A DNA stretch of 64,000 nucleotides from an uncultured Clostridia bacterium. Its GTDB lineage: Bacteria; Bacillota; Clostridia; Christensenellales; UBA1242. Shown here piece after piece: positions 14,315-23,319 of this stretch. The stretch's first letter is position 1, and each line of letters starts with the position of its first letter. A program made the translations under genes and the position numbers. The notes under the pieces were generated by a model, which was not told the DNA's origin, did not search any database, and was given only the letters and a program-made list of their open reading frames with translations. Where the stretch lies: positions 132,049-196,048 of the forward strand of contig CANSRZ010000002.1 in NCBI GenBank assembly GCA_947649575.1, read 5' to 3'.

Positions 14315-17162
14315 AGAAGTCTCAAGCTTTATAGAACAAAAATTAAATGAAATTGCGTCTACAAAAAATCCTGTATATAATTTTAACCTATTTGCAGACT
14401 TTGGCAAAATAACCACAGCAAGCAAGATTAATGGTTTGGTTAAAACTATTAAAGGAGATCCTGGCAATGTAGCAGTTTTAAATGATATCGAGTATATCTA
14501 TTCATGTGAACTATTAGTTCCTAGTTCTATGTCTAATAACAACATAATCAACATTAAGAATATAATTGACGAGTTTATAAATGTTAATAATGGCTGTGAA
14601 ATTGAAATAGGTAATGGGACAGGAATATTCACATTTTCGACTGCTCTCGCTGGGGATTATAAAAGCGATGCTGGACTGGGCGACATAGTACCCGTCCAAT
14701 TTAACATAAACATAAAATACACTTTGGATGTTTTAACGGCGAGTAAAAAACATTGGTTTTTAGACGGATTTGAGATACCTTTTATAAGTGAAGGGGTTTA
14801 TGTAGATAAAGAGGGCATTATACAAAAAATAAGCGGTAAAAACTACTCTAAAACACTTATCACAGGTCAAACTAAATACTATAAATTTCAATTCCCTTTT
14901 GACACTAAAAATCAATTATGTGTTCAGTTACAAAGAGATCTTTTAAATGGGGATTTGAATAAACAATACGAGCTTAAGTATTTTGACGGTGTTTCTTTTA
15001 TCAAAGATGAGCCTTTTGTGACTACTGTATCTATATATAAAAATGGGGATGCAAATGCTCAAATTTTAAAAACGTCTCAGTTCAATATAACATTTGCCGA
15101 TGTGGATGACGGGAAAGACCAAGTAAAATATTATTTAGGGCTTTGTGACACGGTATTTGATGCTAGTTCTGAAAATACGCGCTATTTTGAAAATTCTGGT
15201 AGAATAACAGCCAAAATGAAACAGCAAGAGTATTGGGAAGAAAAAATAAACGAAGGGTGTGTTTATGAGCAAATAAAATGCCCAAATCTTCAGTCCTTGA
15301 CTATAACTCAACAGGTTTATAGCAACACGCATAATTATGAGTTGTTTGACTTGGTTAATAAAAATTATGCTGTTATCAAAATTGAGCAGCCAAATAAACC
15401 AACAAAATACTTTTACTATTTCATTACAAATGCAACAATAGGCGCTAATAATCAAGTTATGTATGATCTAAAACTAGATACTATCCAAACATACTTTTTT
15501 GAAGATGATATCAAATTTAGTGACTGCTTAATAGAAAGAGCGCACTTGAACAGGTTTGTTAGATGCACGGATGAAAATGGCGAAATTGATCCTGAGCATG
15601 TTAAATTTGATGGTGGTGTTGATAGTAAGTTGTTTTTAAATGAGCCAATAGGAGATTCGCCAAAACATTTAGTAAGCATGCAAAAGATAAAATGGAATGT
15701 TTCGGGAGACGCTAAAATAAGCGAATGGATAAATTCAAATATTGCTTATTGGGTTTATATTTTTATAGATCCAACACATTTATATAATGTATATGATGCA
15801 AATTGCATTAAAGTGGACAAAACCCCTTCAAATTCTAACGAGCCAATTCCTTCTGGGAGATTATGGAAAAGCAAAACTGCAACTTCGCACGGAGAATTAG
15901 TTGAAAATGATTATAGTGTTCTTGCGTATCCTATTTATAAGAACAGGGGATCATATATTAGAACAATAAAAATTAAACATAATGAAAACTATTTTCCAGT
16001 TAATAATGAGTCTATGGAAATTTTTGAAGATTTAAATAATGATGCTTCGTTTATTTATAGTAAAAAAATATCCATTATGCCCCCCTTTGTTGATGCAGGA
16101 ATTTATTGGTCTATTGATAATCATGATGATTTAATTATGGATGTTACAAATATAACCAATTTAATTAATCCACACTTAAATAATCAAATGAAAGCAATGT
16201 TTCTTTTAAAAGGGGATAAAAAGTCAGCGTTATTTGGCGGGATAGAGCAATCATATGCGCCTTTAACAAGCTATCCTGTTAAACTTGATTATGACTTTTC
16301 CTTTAATGAAGATGAAGTAAAGGCTGGTTTGAATGATAAAAAATACAATCCTAAAATACTGTCAATGGACAATACTGTATTGAAACTTAAAAGTTTTACT
16401 GGTGCATTTTTTGATTATGATTTGCAAAAGTTAAATTCAAATGAAATCATTTTTCTTTATAATGAAACTATCCAACCAGAAATAAGTAAATATTATTGTA
16501 GAGTTAAAGCCCCACAAGGCTTATATGTAAAAGAAACAAGTTCAAACTTTTTGGGTTTGGTGGATTCTGTTGATATGGGAGTAGCAATATCAAATGATCA
16601 ATATCAACTTTACTTAGCTAATAATAAGAATGCTTGGTTGCAGTCGGCATTTCAAATAGTTGGTAGTGCAGGCAGTGAATTTGGAAGAAGTATGGTGGCA
16701 GGGTCTGAAATGGGTGTTTTAGGTGGATTAATAAGTGGCACAAGCGGTATAGTTAGTAGCCTTTTTAATAGGGCATTAACGATTGATAATATGAAAGAAT
16801 CTCCAGACAGTTTAAAACATGCAAGTGGAAATGCACTTTATTCATTACAAATAAAAGAACTTGGTATGTATGTTGAAATTTACACATCTTTAGATGGAGT
16901 ATTAAATAATAGAAATGATTTTAATAAATTATTTGGATATGAATGTGATTTCGTAGGAAACTTAAAACAAAATTGCAATATAAGAAAGTACTTTAATTAT
17001 ATAAAAGCGAAACTAAATTCCATAGATGGTGTGCCAATAAGCAATTTTGCAAGAGAAGATTTAAAGGCACGTTTCGAAAGAGGCGTGCGATTTTGGAATA
17101 ATGATAATATAGAATTTAATATGGAAAATTATGAGAAATGGATAGATGGTATTCAGATATAA
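14301..17162 (+). CDS. phi29 gp9-like tail knob protein
   Basis: Residues from about 330 to 950 follow the pattern of the short-tail tube protein of phi29-like podoviruses. The signature is YYFITNATIGANNQVMYDLK then LDTIQTYFFEDDIKFSDCLI with an IERAH motif. In phi29 the protein forms the distal tail tube that pierces the cell surface. A glycine/alanine stretch near residue 790 (SAFQIVGSAGSEFGRSMVAG onward) resembles the membrane-active loop of gp9. At 953 residues it is about 350 longer than phi29 gp9; the extra N-terminal part looks beta-rich and unrelated. The pairing with a terminase-type packaging module is mosaic, since phi29 itself packages differently. Confidence 0.7.
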   Translation: MLKVEEVSSFIEQKLNEIASTKNPVYNFNLFADFGKITTASKINGLVKTIKGDPGNVAVLNDIEYIYSCELLVPSSMSNNNIINIKNIIDEFINVNNGCEIEIGNGTGIFTFSTALAGDYKSDAGLGDIVPVQFNINIKYTLDVLTASKKHWFLDGFEIPFISEGVYVDKEGIIQKISGKNYSKTLITGQTKYYKFQFPFDTKNQLCVQLQRDLLNGDLNKQYELKYFDGVSFIKDEPFVTTVSIYKNGDANAQILKTSQFNITFADVDDGKDQVKYYLGLCDTVFDASSENTRYFENSGRITAKMKQQEYWEEKINEGCVYEQIKCPNLQSLTITQQVYSNTHNYELFDLVNKNYAVIKIEQPNKPTKYFYYFITNATIGANNQVMYDLKLDTIQTYFFEDDIKFSDCLIERAHLNRFVRCTDENGEIDPEHVKFDGGVDSKLFLNEPIGDSPKHLVSMQKIKWNVSGDAKISEWINSNIAYWVYIFIDPTHLYNVYDANCIKVDKTPSNSNEPIPSGRLWKSKTATSHGELVENDYSVLAYPIYKNRGSYIRTIKIKHNENYFPVNNESMEIFEDLNNDASFIYSKKISIMPPFVDAGIYWSIDNHDDLIMDVTNITNLINPHLNNQMKAMFLLKGDKKSALFGGIEQSYAPLTSYPVKLDYDFSFNEDEVKAGLNDKKYNPKILSMDNTVLKLKSFTGAFFDYDLQKLNSNEIIFLYNETIQPEISKYYCRVKAPQGLYVKETSSNFLGLVDSVDMGVAISNDQYQLYLANNKNAWLQSAFQIVGSAGSEFGRSMVAGSEMGVLGGLISGTSGIVSSLFNRALTIDNMKESPDSLKHASGNALYSLQIKELGMYVEIYTSLDGVLNNRNDFNKLFGYECDFVGNLKQNCNIRKYFNYIKAKLNSIDGVPISNFAREDLKARFERGVRFWNNDNIEFNMENYEKWIDGIQI

Positions 17163-17170
17163 TTTAAAAG

Positions 17171-17548
17171 TTAGTTGTTCCATATAACTATATTATTAAA
17201 TTCTATTTTATTTATATCAAAATAAAACCAATAATATCCATTTGTTTCGTTAGGTCTAGTCATTAAACAATTTTCTGTCAATATAACATCTTGAAGGCGT
17301 AAAGATTTTGATAAAAAGCTTTTTTCAGCGCCATTATATTGTGAATGAGCTATTCCAAATATTGTAATTTCATCTCTATACAAGTCTTCACTATTCTTTT
17401 GAATATCATAAATAGTTGATTTCAAATCCGTATAGCTATCTATATTATCATTATCTTTCCCACACCCAACAAATAAAAACGCACTAGCTATAAACAAAGT
17501 GCAGATCATAAGCAAAAATATATTTTTAAAAGAAAGTGATTTTTTCAT
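17171..17548 (-). CDS. Prophage lipoprotein moron
   Basis: The gene runs against the tail genes that surround it. The product has a basic N-terminus, a hydrophobic stretch (NIFLLMICTLFIASAFLF) and a lipobox VGC at Cys29, so it should be a lipoprotein exposed on the membrane. The remaining 97 residues have no recognised domain. A consensus promoter of its own and an AAGAGGT site make it expressible in the lysogen, as in morons. Superinfection exclusion is a common role for prophage lipoproteins, but here it is only a hypothesis. Confidence 0.75.
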   Translation of the reverse strand: MKKSLSFKNIFLLMICTLFIASAFLFVGCGKDNDNIDSYTDLKSTIYDIQKNSEDLYRDEITIFGIAHSQYNGAEKSFLSKSLRLQDVILTENCLMTRPNETNGYYWFYFDINKIEFNNIVIWNN

Positions 17549-17565
17549 ATTTACCTCTTAAAAAT

Positions 17566-17595
17566 ATTATAATATAAATGATAAAATTTTGTCAA
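17566..17595 (-). promoter_or_regulatory. Promoter of the lipoprotein moron
   Basis: Read on the minus strand, TTGACA (17590-17595) and TATAAT (17566-17571) are separated by 18 bases and lie just upstream of the lipoprotein start. Both hexamers are perfect consensus, so expression should not need a phage activator. Confidence 0.8.
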
Positions 17596-17694
17596 GTCGA
17601 ATTTTGTCGAAAATATTTTTAATAATAATTTCCCAAAAAACAGAAAAAAGTATTTAATTTTATAAATTCTTTGCCAAATATCGGGAAAAATTCT

Positions 17695-17718
17695 GTAGGA
17701 TTAGACTCCTACTTTTTT
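17695..17718 (+). terminator. Terminator ahead of the fibre gene
   Basis: GTAGGA pairs with TCCTAC over the loop TTAGAC and is followed by six T. It lies a few bases upstream of the fibre gene's ribosome site, where it could stop transcripts coming from the tail-knob gene or act as an attenuator. Confidence 0.6.
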
Positions 17719-17736
17719 AATTTAAAGGAGAAAATG

Positions 17737-20700
17737 ATGCTGAAAGAGAAAGACGTTATTAAAGTAAAATTGACAACATATGGAACACTTGAAGTTGTAT
17801 GTATTCCTGTAAATCTTAATAAAGATAGTTATAAGTTTGTTAAGTTGCAATGTATGGTACCAAAGACTGAGAACTCAAAAGATGATGCTATATTAAAAGT
17901 TTACTCATCTACAATAGATGAGACAGGAAAAGTTGTTTGGAACAGCGAAACATATAGTTTGCCTTATAAAGAAACTATTACTATAAGAAATTTTGAGTAT
18001 GAAGTCTATGAAGATGACTTACCAAGAGAGTTTTGTTTCAAAAGGGGTGATCTAACGTTGACTTTCTGTTATTGTACAATTAATGAAGATGGTACGATTA
18101 CAAGTCTTTTACCATCACAGAACTTAAATTTATATATTGGTTTTGTAGGCGGTGCTGGATTTAATGAAAATGGGATTAAAATTTCAGATTACGATGCTAC
18201 AGTGGCAAATGTAAATAGACTTAACAAGCAAATTGCAACAAAAGCTGAAATAGATGAAACTTTTTTGAGATATGACGTGGAAAGATTGCCAGAAAAGATA
18301 ACTTACAATAAGGAAGGGTTTAAGACGCCCGTTGTCATTTATCAAAATGCTCAATTTGATATCCCTGGTATGGAGGGGAATATTAATCCTCAATTAGGGA
18401 ACCTGATTGTTACAAATAGTATAAGTGCAGATAACATTGTGCAAGTGGAAACTTTTATCTATAAAGATAATATTGCTCAAAGAACATTAGTTTTTTCATG
18501 CGAGAAAGAATTGATTTCTGCAGAAGATTGGTCAATCAAAGTTGATAGGAAACAAAACAAGAGTCATGCCGGAGAATTTCTATATGTTGACAAAAATGGC
18601 AACATAAACTTTACAAAAGCATTGAAAGACCTTATCACAAAGTCAAATGGCGAAGTTTTGACAAATGATACAAGCGCGTTTGATTTTTCTTCAATATTTG
18701 AGATAGTCATGAAGGATAAGGAAGAGGTTTTTGTTGATGGCTCGGTAGAACTAAAATCAGTGCTTAAAAGTATAGACTATGATTTAGAGACTGCGCAACT
18801 AAAACTTGCTAGGTTTAATGCAGAAGAATTTGTATTGCAACTTCCAACGAAATTAAGTCAATTCGAGAATGATACTGAATTTATAACAAAAGAAGTAGAT
18901 AATCTTACAAATTATGTTTTAAAAGATCAAGTGGGCAACAAACTTTCTTTTTCATTGGATCAAGATACATTTATTTTAACTATTAATTTACTAAACAATA
19001 AAGATGAAATAATTAGTACTGGACAAGTTGATTTTCCTCTTGAAAGCATGATTATAGACGGGCGATATGAAAATGGTTATGTTTATTTAATGTTAAAAAG
19101 CGGGACCGAGATAAGCTTTAGTATAGCTTCTTTAATAAGTGGGCTTGTTCCGTCGACAAGGAAGATAAACGGACAAACTCTTGATAAGGATATAGATCTA
19201 TTTATCCCAACTTATTTATCAAGTTTATATCAAGATTCTAAACATCGAACAGTTACTGACGAAGAAAAAGCAACTTGGAATAATAAGAGTAATTTTGATG
19301 GGGATTATAATTCACTCACAAACAAACCATATATTCCCGAGGGCGCGGTTATTGATGCGGAATTGTCTGAGTCTAGTATTAACTCTGTTCAAAACAAGGT
19401 TGTAACTAAAGCACTGAATAACAAGTTAACTATAAAAGATAGCGTTTTAAATAATGGTTGTTATTCTACGCAGGCAACTATAAATAGTGGTGCTAAAGGG
19501 GTGGTTTGTTATGCAGAGGACAAGTTTATTAAAATCTCTTCTATAGGTGGGAGCAATTCTAAGTTTGCCACAAGTATAGACGGCAAAAATTGGACTACTG
19601 AAGTAATAGTGTCAGACGTTAATGGGCAGATAAGAGAGGTTGCTTATGGTAATGATGTATTTGTGGCGTTAGACAATTATCATGTGTTATTATCAAATGA
19701 TTGTAAAACATGGGAAACTATTATTGATTTTGAGTGCTCAAGTAGCGGTGCTCAGATTGGCAATTTAGCTTTTGGAAATAGCGTATTTGTAATTTGTGGA
19801 AAATCAACATCAATCAAACCAAAGTATTCAACAGATGGAAGAATATGGAATGATATAACTGACACATTACTGCATACCAATGATACTTTCTCTATAAGCT
19901 TTGATTCAACACTGAAACAATTTATTTTAGCACAAAGGAATTATCCTTATTGTATGTTTAGTTCTAAAGATGGGGTGACTTGGAGCGCATATGGTGCATC
20001 GCGTTTTGGCGGAGTTCTTAAAGTGGCTATGTCTGATAAACATCTTTTATATATAGATAACTCAATGAGATTGTTTAAATCAACAAAATATCCTGACTTG
20101 GCGTCATCAAATGCAAGCGATTGGCAAGAAATTAATTTTGGTAATAGTTATTTAATAAATGATCTTCAATATTTGAATAATATTGGTCTGTTTGTGGTAA
20201 CAAGACAAAATGGAGATGTGTTATATAGCTCAGATGGCGAAAAATGGTTGAAAGCAGATTTTCTTGACCCTTATGGGAAAGACATATCAGTCGCTTATAA
20301 TATAGCTACGAATAATTCGATTGTGGTTATTTCTGGTAATGGAGATTTAGTTCAAACGATTATGCTTGAAAATAATCTTGATTATGTTACACCAAAAGAC
20401 TTGATAAAAGTAGACAATGCGCTTTCTAAAACCAGCGAAAATCCAGTGCAAAATAAGATTATTACAGAAGCTCTGAATAGTGTAGCGACCAAAGATGAAC
20501 TTAATGAAAAAGCGTCAAAGTTAAATACGGTGACTACTGACAGTGAACAAGAAATAACAGGCAAGAAAAATTTTAATAAAGTAAAAGTGAAGTCACTTGA
20601 TGTTGCTAATATTTACACAACGGATGCAAATGGGAACATAAATCATTGGTTAGGATTTAGCAATGATTCAATATATTTAGGTAGCGAAATTCTGGGTTAT

Positions 20701-20802
20701 GGAACAATATTTTTACAAAAAAATACAGAAATTGTTGGAAACTTTAAAATCAATGGTGGCTCCATAACATACAACGCTAACACAAATACATTTACGATAT
20801 AG
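17737..20802 (+). CDS. Large tail fibre with Asp-box (BNR) repeats
   Basis: The start is placed at the second of two ATGs (17734, 17737), which has the better spacing from AAAGGAG. The N-terminal 160 residues (LTTYGTLEVVCIPVNLNKDS) resemble the virion-anchor domain of BppU-like fibres. Linkers of the type LSESSINSVQNKVVTKAL and LSKTSENPVQNKIITEAL flank the middle. Between them lie at least five Asp-box motifs such as SIDGKNW, STDGRIW, SSKDGVTW and SSDGEKW, as in beta-propeller sialidase-like folds, suggesting glycan binding. The C-terminus has ITGKKNF and a short beta-helix-like end. About 1,021 residues. Confidence 0.75.
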   Translation: MLKEKDVIKVKLTTYGTLEVVCIPVNLNKDSYKFVKLQCMVPKTENSKDDAILKVYSSTIDETGKVVWNSETYSLPYKETITIRNFEYEVYEDDLPREFCFKRGDLTLTFCYCTINEDGTITSLLPSQNLNLYIGFVGGAGFNENGIKISDYDATVANVNRLNKQIATKAEIDETFLRYDVERLPEKITYNKEGFKTPVVIYQNAQFDIPGMEGNINPQLGNLIVTNSISADNIVQVETFIYKDNIAQRTLVFSCEKELISAEDWSIKVDRKQNKSHAGEFLYVDKNGNINFTKALKDLITKSNGEVLTNDTSAFDFSSIFEIVMKDKEEVFVDGSVELKSVLKSIDYDLETAQLKLARFNAEEFVLQLPTKLSQFENDTEFITKEVDNLTNYVLKDQVGNKLSFSLDQDTFILTINLLNNKDEIISTGQVDFPLESMIIDGRYENGYVYLMLKSGTEISFSIASLISGLVPSTRKINGQTLDKDIDLFIPTYLSSLYQDSKHRTVTDEEKATWNNKSNFDGDYNSLTNKPYIPEGAVIDAELSESSINSVQNKVVTKALNNKLTIKDSVLNNGCYSTQATINSGAKGVVCYAEDKFIKISSIGGSNSKFATSIDGKNWTTEVIVSDVNGQIREVAYGNDVFVALDNYHVLLSNDCKTWETIIDFECSSSGAQIGNLAFGNSVFVICGKSTSIKPKYSTDGRIWNDITDTLLHTNDTFSISFDSTLKQFILAQRNYPYCMFSSKDGVTWSAYGASRFGGVLKVAMSDKHLLYIDNSMRLFKSTKYPDLASSNASDWQEINFGNSYLINDLQYLNNIGLFVVTRQNGDVLYSSDGEKWLKADFLDPYGKDISVAYNIATNNSIVVISGNGDLVQTIMLENNLDYVTPKDLIKVDNALSKTSENPVQNKIITEALNSVATKDELNEKASKLNTVTTDSEQEITGKKNFNKVKVKSLDVANIYTTDANGNINHWLGFSNDSIYLGSEILGYGTIFLQKNTEIVGNFKINGGSITYNANTNTFTI

Positions 20803-20810
20803 AGGTGGTT

Positions 20811-21158
20811 ATGGCAAATTTAAATGTAACAGGTAAGATAACTTCTGAGGGTAAAGAAGTTGTAACAATAATACAAAAGACAAGTAACGCGATAAAACTA
20901 TCCAATGGTTTAATATTAAATTGGGGAGATGTTACTCCCGCAAAATCTGGGACAACTGTCACATTGCAAATACCATTTTCAACTACTTCATATTCTGTGG
21001 GAGCAACTAATCGAACTATTTCTTCCAATCAAATTAAGTCGTTGGCAGTAACGGAATATAATACCACGAATTTTGTATGTTATGGTCAGTATTCTCAGTC
21101 TAACAGTGGCCTGACGGGTGGCGATGTTCCATTTAGATGGATAGCAGCAGGTTTTTAA
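20811..21158 (+). CDS. Fibre-tip protein, first copy
   Basis: The ATG at 20811 follows GAGGTGG. The product opens MANLNVTGKITSEGKEV and continues with SNGLILNWGDVTPAKSG, then a beta-rich region ending FRWIAAGF. This is the pattern of the gp53-like C-terminal receptor-binding domain of short tail fibres (NGLxLxWG ... W-A-x-G). It probably trimerises at the fibre end and meets the host receptor. A related gene lies at 21573. Confidence 0.65.
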   Translation: MANLNVTGKITSEGKEVVTIIQKTSNAIKLSNGLILNWGDVTPAKSGTTVTLQIPFSTTSYSVGATNRTISSNQIKSLAVTEYNTTNFVCYGQYSQSNSGLTGGDVPFRWIAAGF

Positions 21159-21167
21159 GGAGAAATT

Positions 21168-21545
21168 ATGATTGATTTAAATGAAATCTTTACAATTGAC
21201 TTATATCTTCAAAAATATGAAGAAATCAAAGATGATGAAAATTTTACTATTAAAGAGATAGCGCCCGCAAATGACGGAGTTCGAAGATTTATGTATCAAT
21301 ATATAGAAGATAATCAGAATCATAGCAATGAAATCGAATATTATGCTTTACTTAATTGGTTTGATACCTTTTACACTCAGCATGAACAAAAATATAGAAG
21401 ACTTATGTCATTAAATAAACTAGACGATGATGGTATAAATGCAAAGGCAAAATTAGATAATTTGTATGAATTGGCTGAAAAGAATAGATTAAGAATACAG
21501 GAGTTAGAAAATATTGTGACTGGGGCGGAAAAACTGAATGAGTAA
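21168..21545 (+). CDS. Fibre accessory/assembly protein, first copy
   Basis: The 125-residue acidic, helical protein starts MIDLNEIFTIDLYLQKYEEI and has a NWFDTFYTQHEQKYRRLMSL centre. Its start resembles that of the gene at 21988 (VDEIFKLDDDYYNKAKY), which sits in the same place after the second tip gene. The pair layout suggests a dedicated chaperone or accessory for the upstream tip protein. Function is inferred from context. Confidence 0.55.
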   Translation: MIDLNEIFTIDLYLQKYEEIKDDENFTIKEIAPANDGVRRFMYQYIEDNQNHSNEIEYYALLNWFDTFYTQHEQKYRRLMSLNKLDDDGINAKAKLDNLYELAEKNRLRIQELENIVTGAEKLNE

Positions 21546-21572
21546 TTTAAAATTAACGGAGGTGATTAAGGT

Positions 21573-21974
21573 ATGGCGAATTTACATATTAACGGAAAAG
21601 TTACTGTTGCTGGAGATTTATTAATCAATAACAAAAAAGCATTTCAGCCCTCAAGTAATGGCATGTCTAGAGGCAATACTGGCTCGTTTAGTTATGCTTA
21701 TATCCCAACTGAAAGTGGGACTTTGTTAGTTCAATGGGGGACAACAAGTTCTGTTGGTGGAGAGGGCAGCACTACAATTACAATAATGCCTTACAATGAC
21801 ACAAATTTTGTGGGCATTGCTATGTGTGATAGAGACAGCTCAAGTGGCAGTGGAATGCTTGGGTGTTACACTTATCCAGCTGCGAATAATCAACTAAGAA
21901 TACAAAAAGATTATGTAAACGCAGGCTCAAATATATCAACTTGGGTTAATTGGTATACCATTGGACTTGTTTAG
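21573..21974 (+). CDS. Fibre-tip protein, second copy
   Basis: An AGGAGGTGATT-like site precedes the start. The N-terminus MANLHINGKVTVAGDLLIN parallels the first tip protein (MANLNVTGKI), while the rest has diverged to a glycine/serine-rich, beta-type domain with LLVQWGTTSSVGG and a final NWYTIGLV. The shared head and divergent tip point to duplication followed by receptor-site change. Confidence 0.6.
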   Translation: MANLHINGKVTVAGDLLINNKKAFQPSSNGMSRGNTGSFSYAYIPTESGTLLVQWGTTSSVGGEGSTTITIMPYNDTNFVGIAMCDRDSSSGSGMLGCYTYPAANNQLRIQKDYVNAGSNISTWVNWYTIGLV

Positions 21975-21987
21975 CTGAGGAGGGCTT

Positions 21988-22353
21988 ATGAAATATAATG
22001 TTGACGAAATATTTAAGTTAGATGATGATTATTACAACAAAGCGAAATATTGTAATGATAATGGTCTAGTAATTAAAGAAGTAACGCAAGAAAATGACAA
22101 AGAAAGATATTTTAAAATCCAAAAACTCCCTGAAGCGACATTAGACCAAATATTGAATCAGTTAAGAAAAAGGCGCGAATATGAGTGTTTCTCTATTATT
22201 AACAGAGGCTTTCTCTGGTATAATAAACTAACAGAAGAGCAAAAAAACGAGTTAGCTATCTGGTATCAAGAATGGCTGGATATTACGGATAAATACGAGG
22301 ATGGTATAGACATCGAGACTATTATTCCTAAAAAGCCCAAGTGGCTAAAATAA
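21988..22353 (+). CDS. Fibre accessory/assembly protein, second copy
   Basis: The 121-residue product MKYNVDEIFKLDDDYYNKAK is acidic and helical. Its end has LTEEQKNELAIWYQEWLDIT and IIPKKPKWLK, a pattern found at the C-terminus of tail-fibre assembly proteins. Together with the tip gene at 21573 it forms the second of two tandem cassettes. Confidence 0.6.
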   Translation: MKYNVDEIFKLDDDYYNKAKYCNDNGLVIKEVTQENDKERYFKIQKLPEATLDQILNQLRKRREYECFSIINRGFLWYNKLTEEQKNELAIWYQEWLDITDKYEDGIDIETIIPKKPKWLK

Positions 22354-22363
22354 GGAGGACATT

Positions 22364-22945
22364 ATGGAAGAAAAAACACCAGAACAAATAAGACAAGAGA
22401 TGGAACTTGAAATTAAGAAAGAAGAAGCTCGTGCAAAAGCTGAGGCCGAAACAATGGCTTTAGCTGAAATTGCACAAGACCCAAACAAAGCTATCAAAAG
22501 CAAAATAAATACACAAGTCGCACAGTTTATAGGCAACTCAGATGTAGCAAAAGAGAAGATTGAGGAAACTGCTGGAAAAGTATTAGCACAAGGCTTACAG
22601 GCTTATCAAAATCAAGTTGACAAAGATTATCTAGATACGCAGCATGAAAAAAATAAATCTGAGTTTAAACTTGATGAAGATTCGTATAGAGCATTTGGCA
22701 AGGATAATTGTCCTAAAGAGACCTGGAAAAAAAGAATGATACAAGTGGGCAATGATTTTTGGTTTGTTGTCCTCTTTATTGTCTGTTTTTTCTCGCTTGC
22801 ACCATTTTATAGCTTCTTAAAAATAATTAAAACTCAAAGCGGTGTGCTTAAAGTTATAGCAGTTATTATTGGTGTAGTGCTATTGTTGGGCATCCTGGCA
22901 GGTCTTACATATGGGTGCTTAAAATGGATTGGCGTGATTGGATAG
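22364..22945 (+). CDS. Phage membrane protein with two transmembrane segments
   Basis: The first 120 residues are charged and helical (EEARAKAEAETMALAEIA). Two hydrophobic segments follow, at about 128-148 (FWFVVLFIVCFFSLAPFY) and 160-185 (VIAVIIGVVLLLGILAGLTY). It lies after the fibre genes, where holins are often found, but the long cytoplasmic head is unlike a classical holin. A virion or injection-related membrane protein is equally possible. Confidence 0.6.
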   Translation: MEEKTPEQIRQEMELEIKKEEARAKAEAETMALAEIAQDPNKAIKSKINTQVAQFIGNSDVAKEKIEETAGKVLAQGLQAYQNQVDKDYLDTQHEKNKSEFKLDEDSYRAFGKDNCPKETWKKRMIQVGNDFWFVVLFIVCFFSLAPFYSFLKIIKTQSGVLKVIAVIIGVVLLLGILAGLTYGCLKWIGVIG

Positions 22946-22987
22946 TCATCGAAAGAAAGGCAGATGACAAAATAAGTGATGGTATTA

Positions 22988-23022
22988 TAAAGCTTCGTTC
23001 AATGGCAGAACGAGGCTTTTAT
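22988..23022 (+). terminator. Terminator between late genes
   Basis: AAAGCTTCGTTC pairs with GAACGAGGCTTTT around a short loop and ends in T-rich DNA. It separates the two-TM membrane protein from the next small gene. Confidence 0.7.
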
Positions 23023-23055
23023 AATATAAAAATTTTAAAAAAGGAGGAGAAAACT

Positions 23056-23316
23056 ATGCAAACATATTTGGATTTTTTGGCAGAATTGCAAGAGCAAATG
23101 AAATCACTTCAAACTGCCGATATCAAAGCTATCGTAGACAAGAAAGTTGAAGAGTATCGCGTCCAAGTAGAAAATGACGAGCTTTCTAAACAAAAAGCAG
23201 CAATCGAAAGAAAGCAAATTGAAATTGATACTATCAATAAGTTTATCGATAGAGAACGTGCAAAAGCAGAAGTTTCGGCTACATGTGATGTAGAAGAAAA
23301 ACAAGAGGAGGAATAG
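23056..23316 (+). CDS. Small coiled-coil phage protein (86 aa)
   Basis: An AAGGAGGAG site sets the start at 23056; the long frame beginning at 22915 crosses a terminator and is not credible. The product is almost entirely one charged helix (DIKAIVDKKVEEYRVQVEND), with no membrane segment. It is followed three bases later by a membrane-protein gene. Function unknown. Confidence 0.55.
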   Translation: MQTYLDFLAELQEQMKSLQTADIKAIVDKKVEEYRVQVENDELSKQKAAIERKQIEIDTINKFIDRERAKAEVSATCDVEEKQEEE

Positions 23317-23319
23317 TTT

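Noticed and set aside
22915-23055. Long upstream extension of the 86-residue coiled-coil gene
   Set aside because: It would overlap the previous gene and run through a terminator; the ATG at 23056 has a strong ribosome site.
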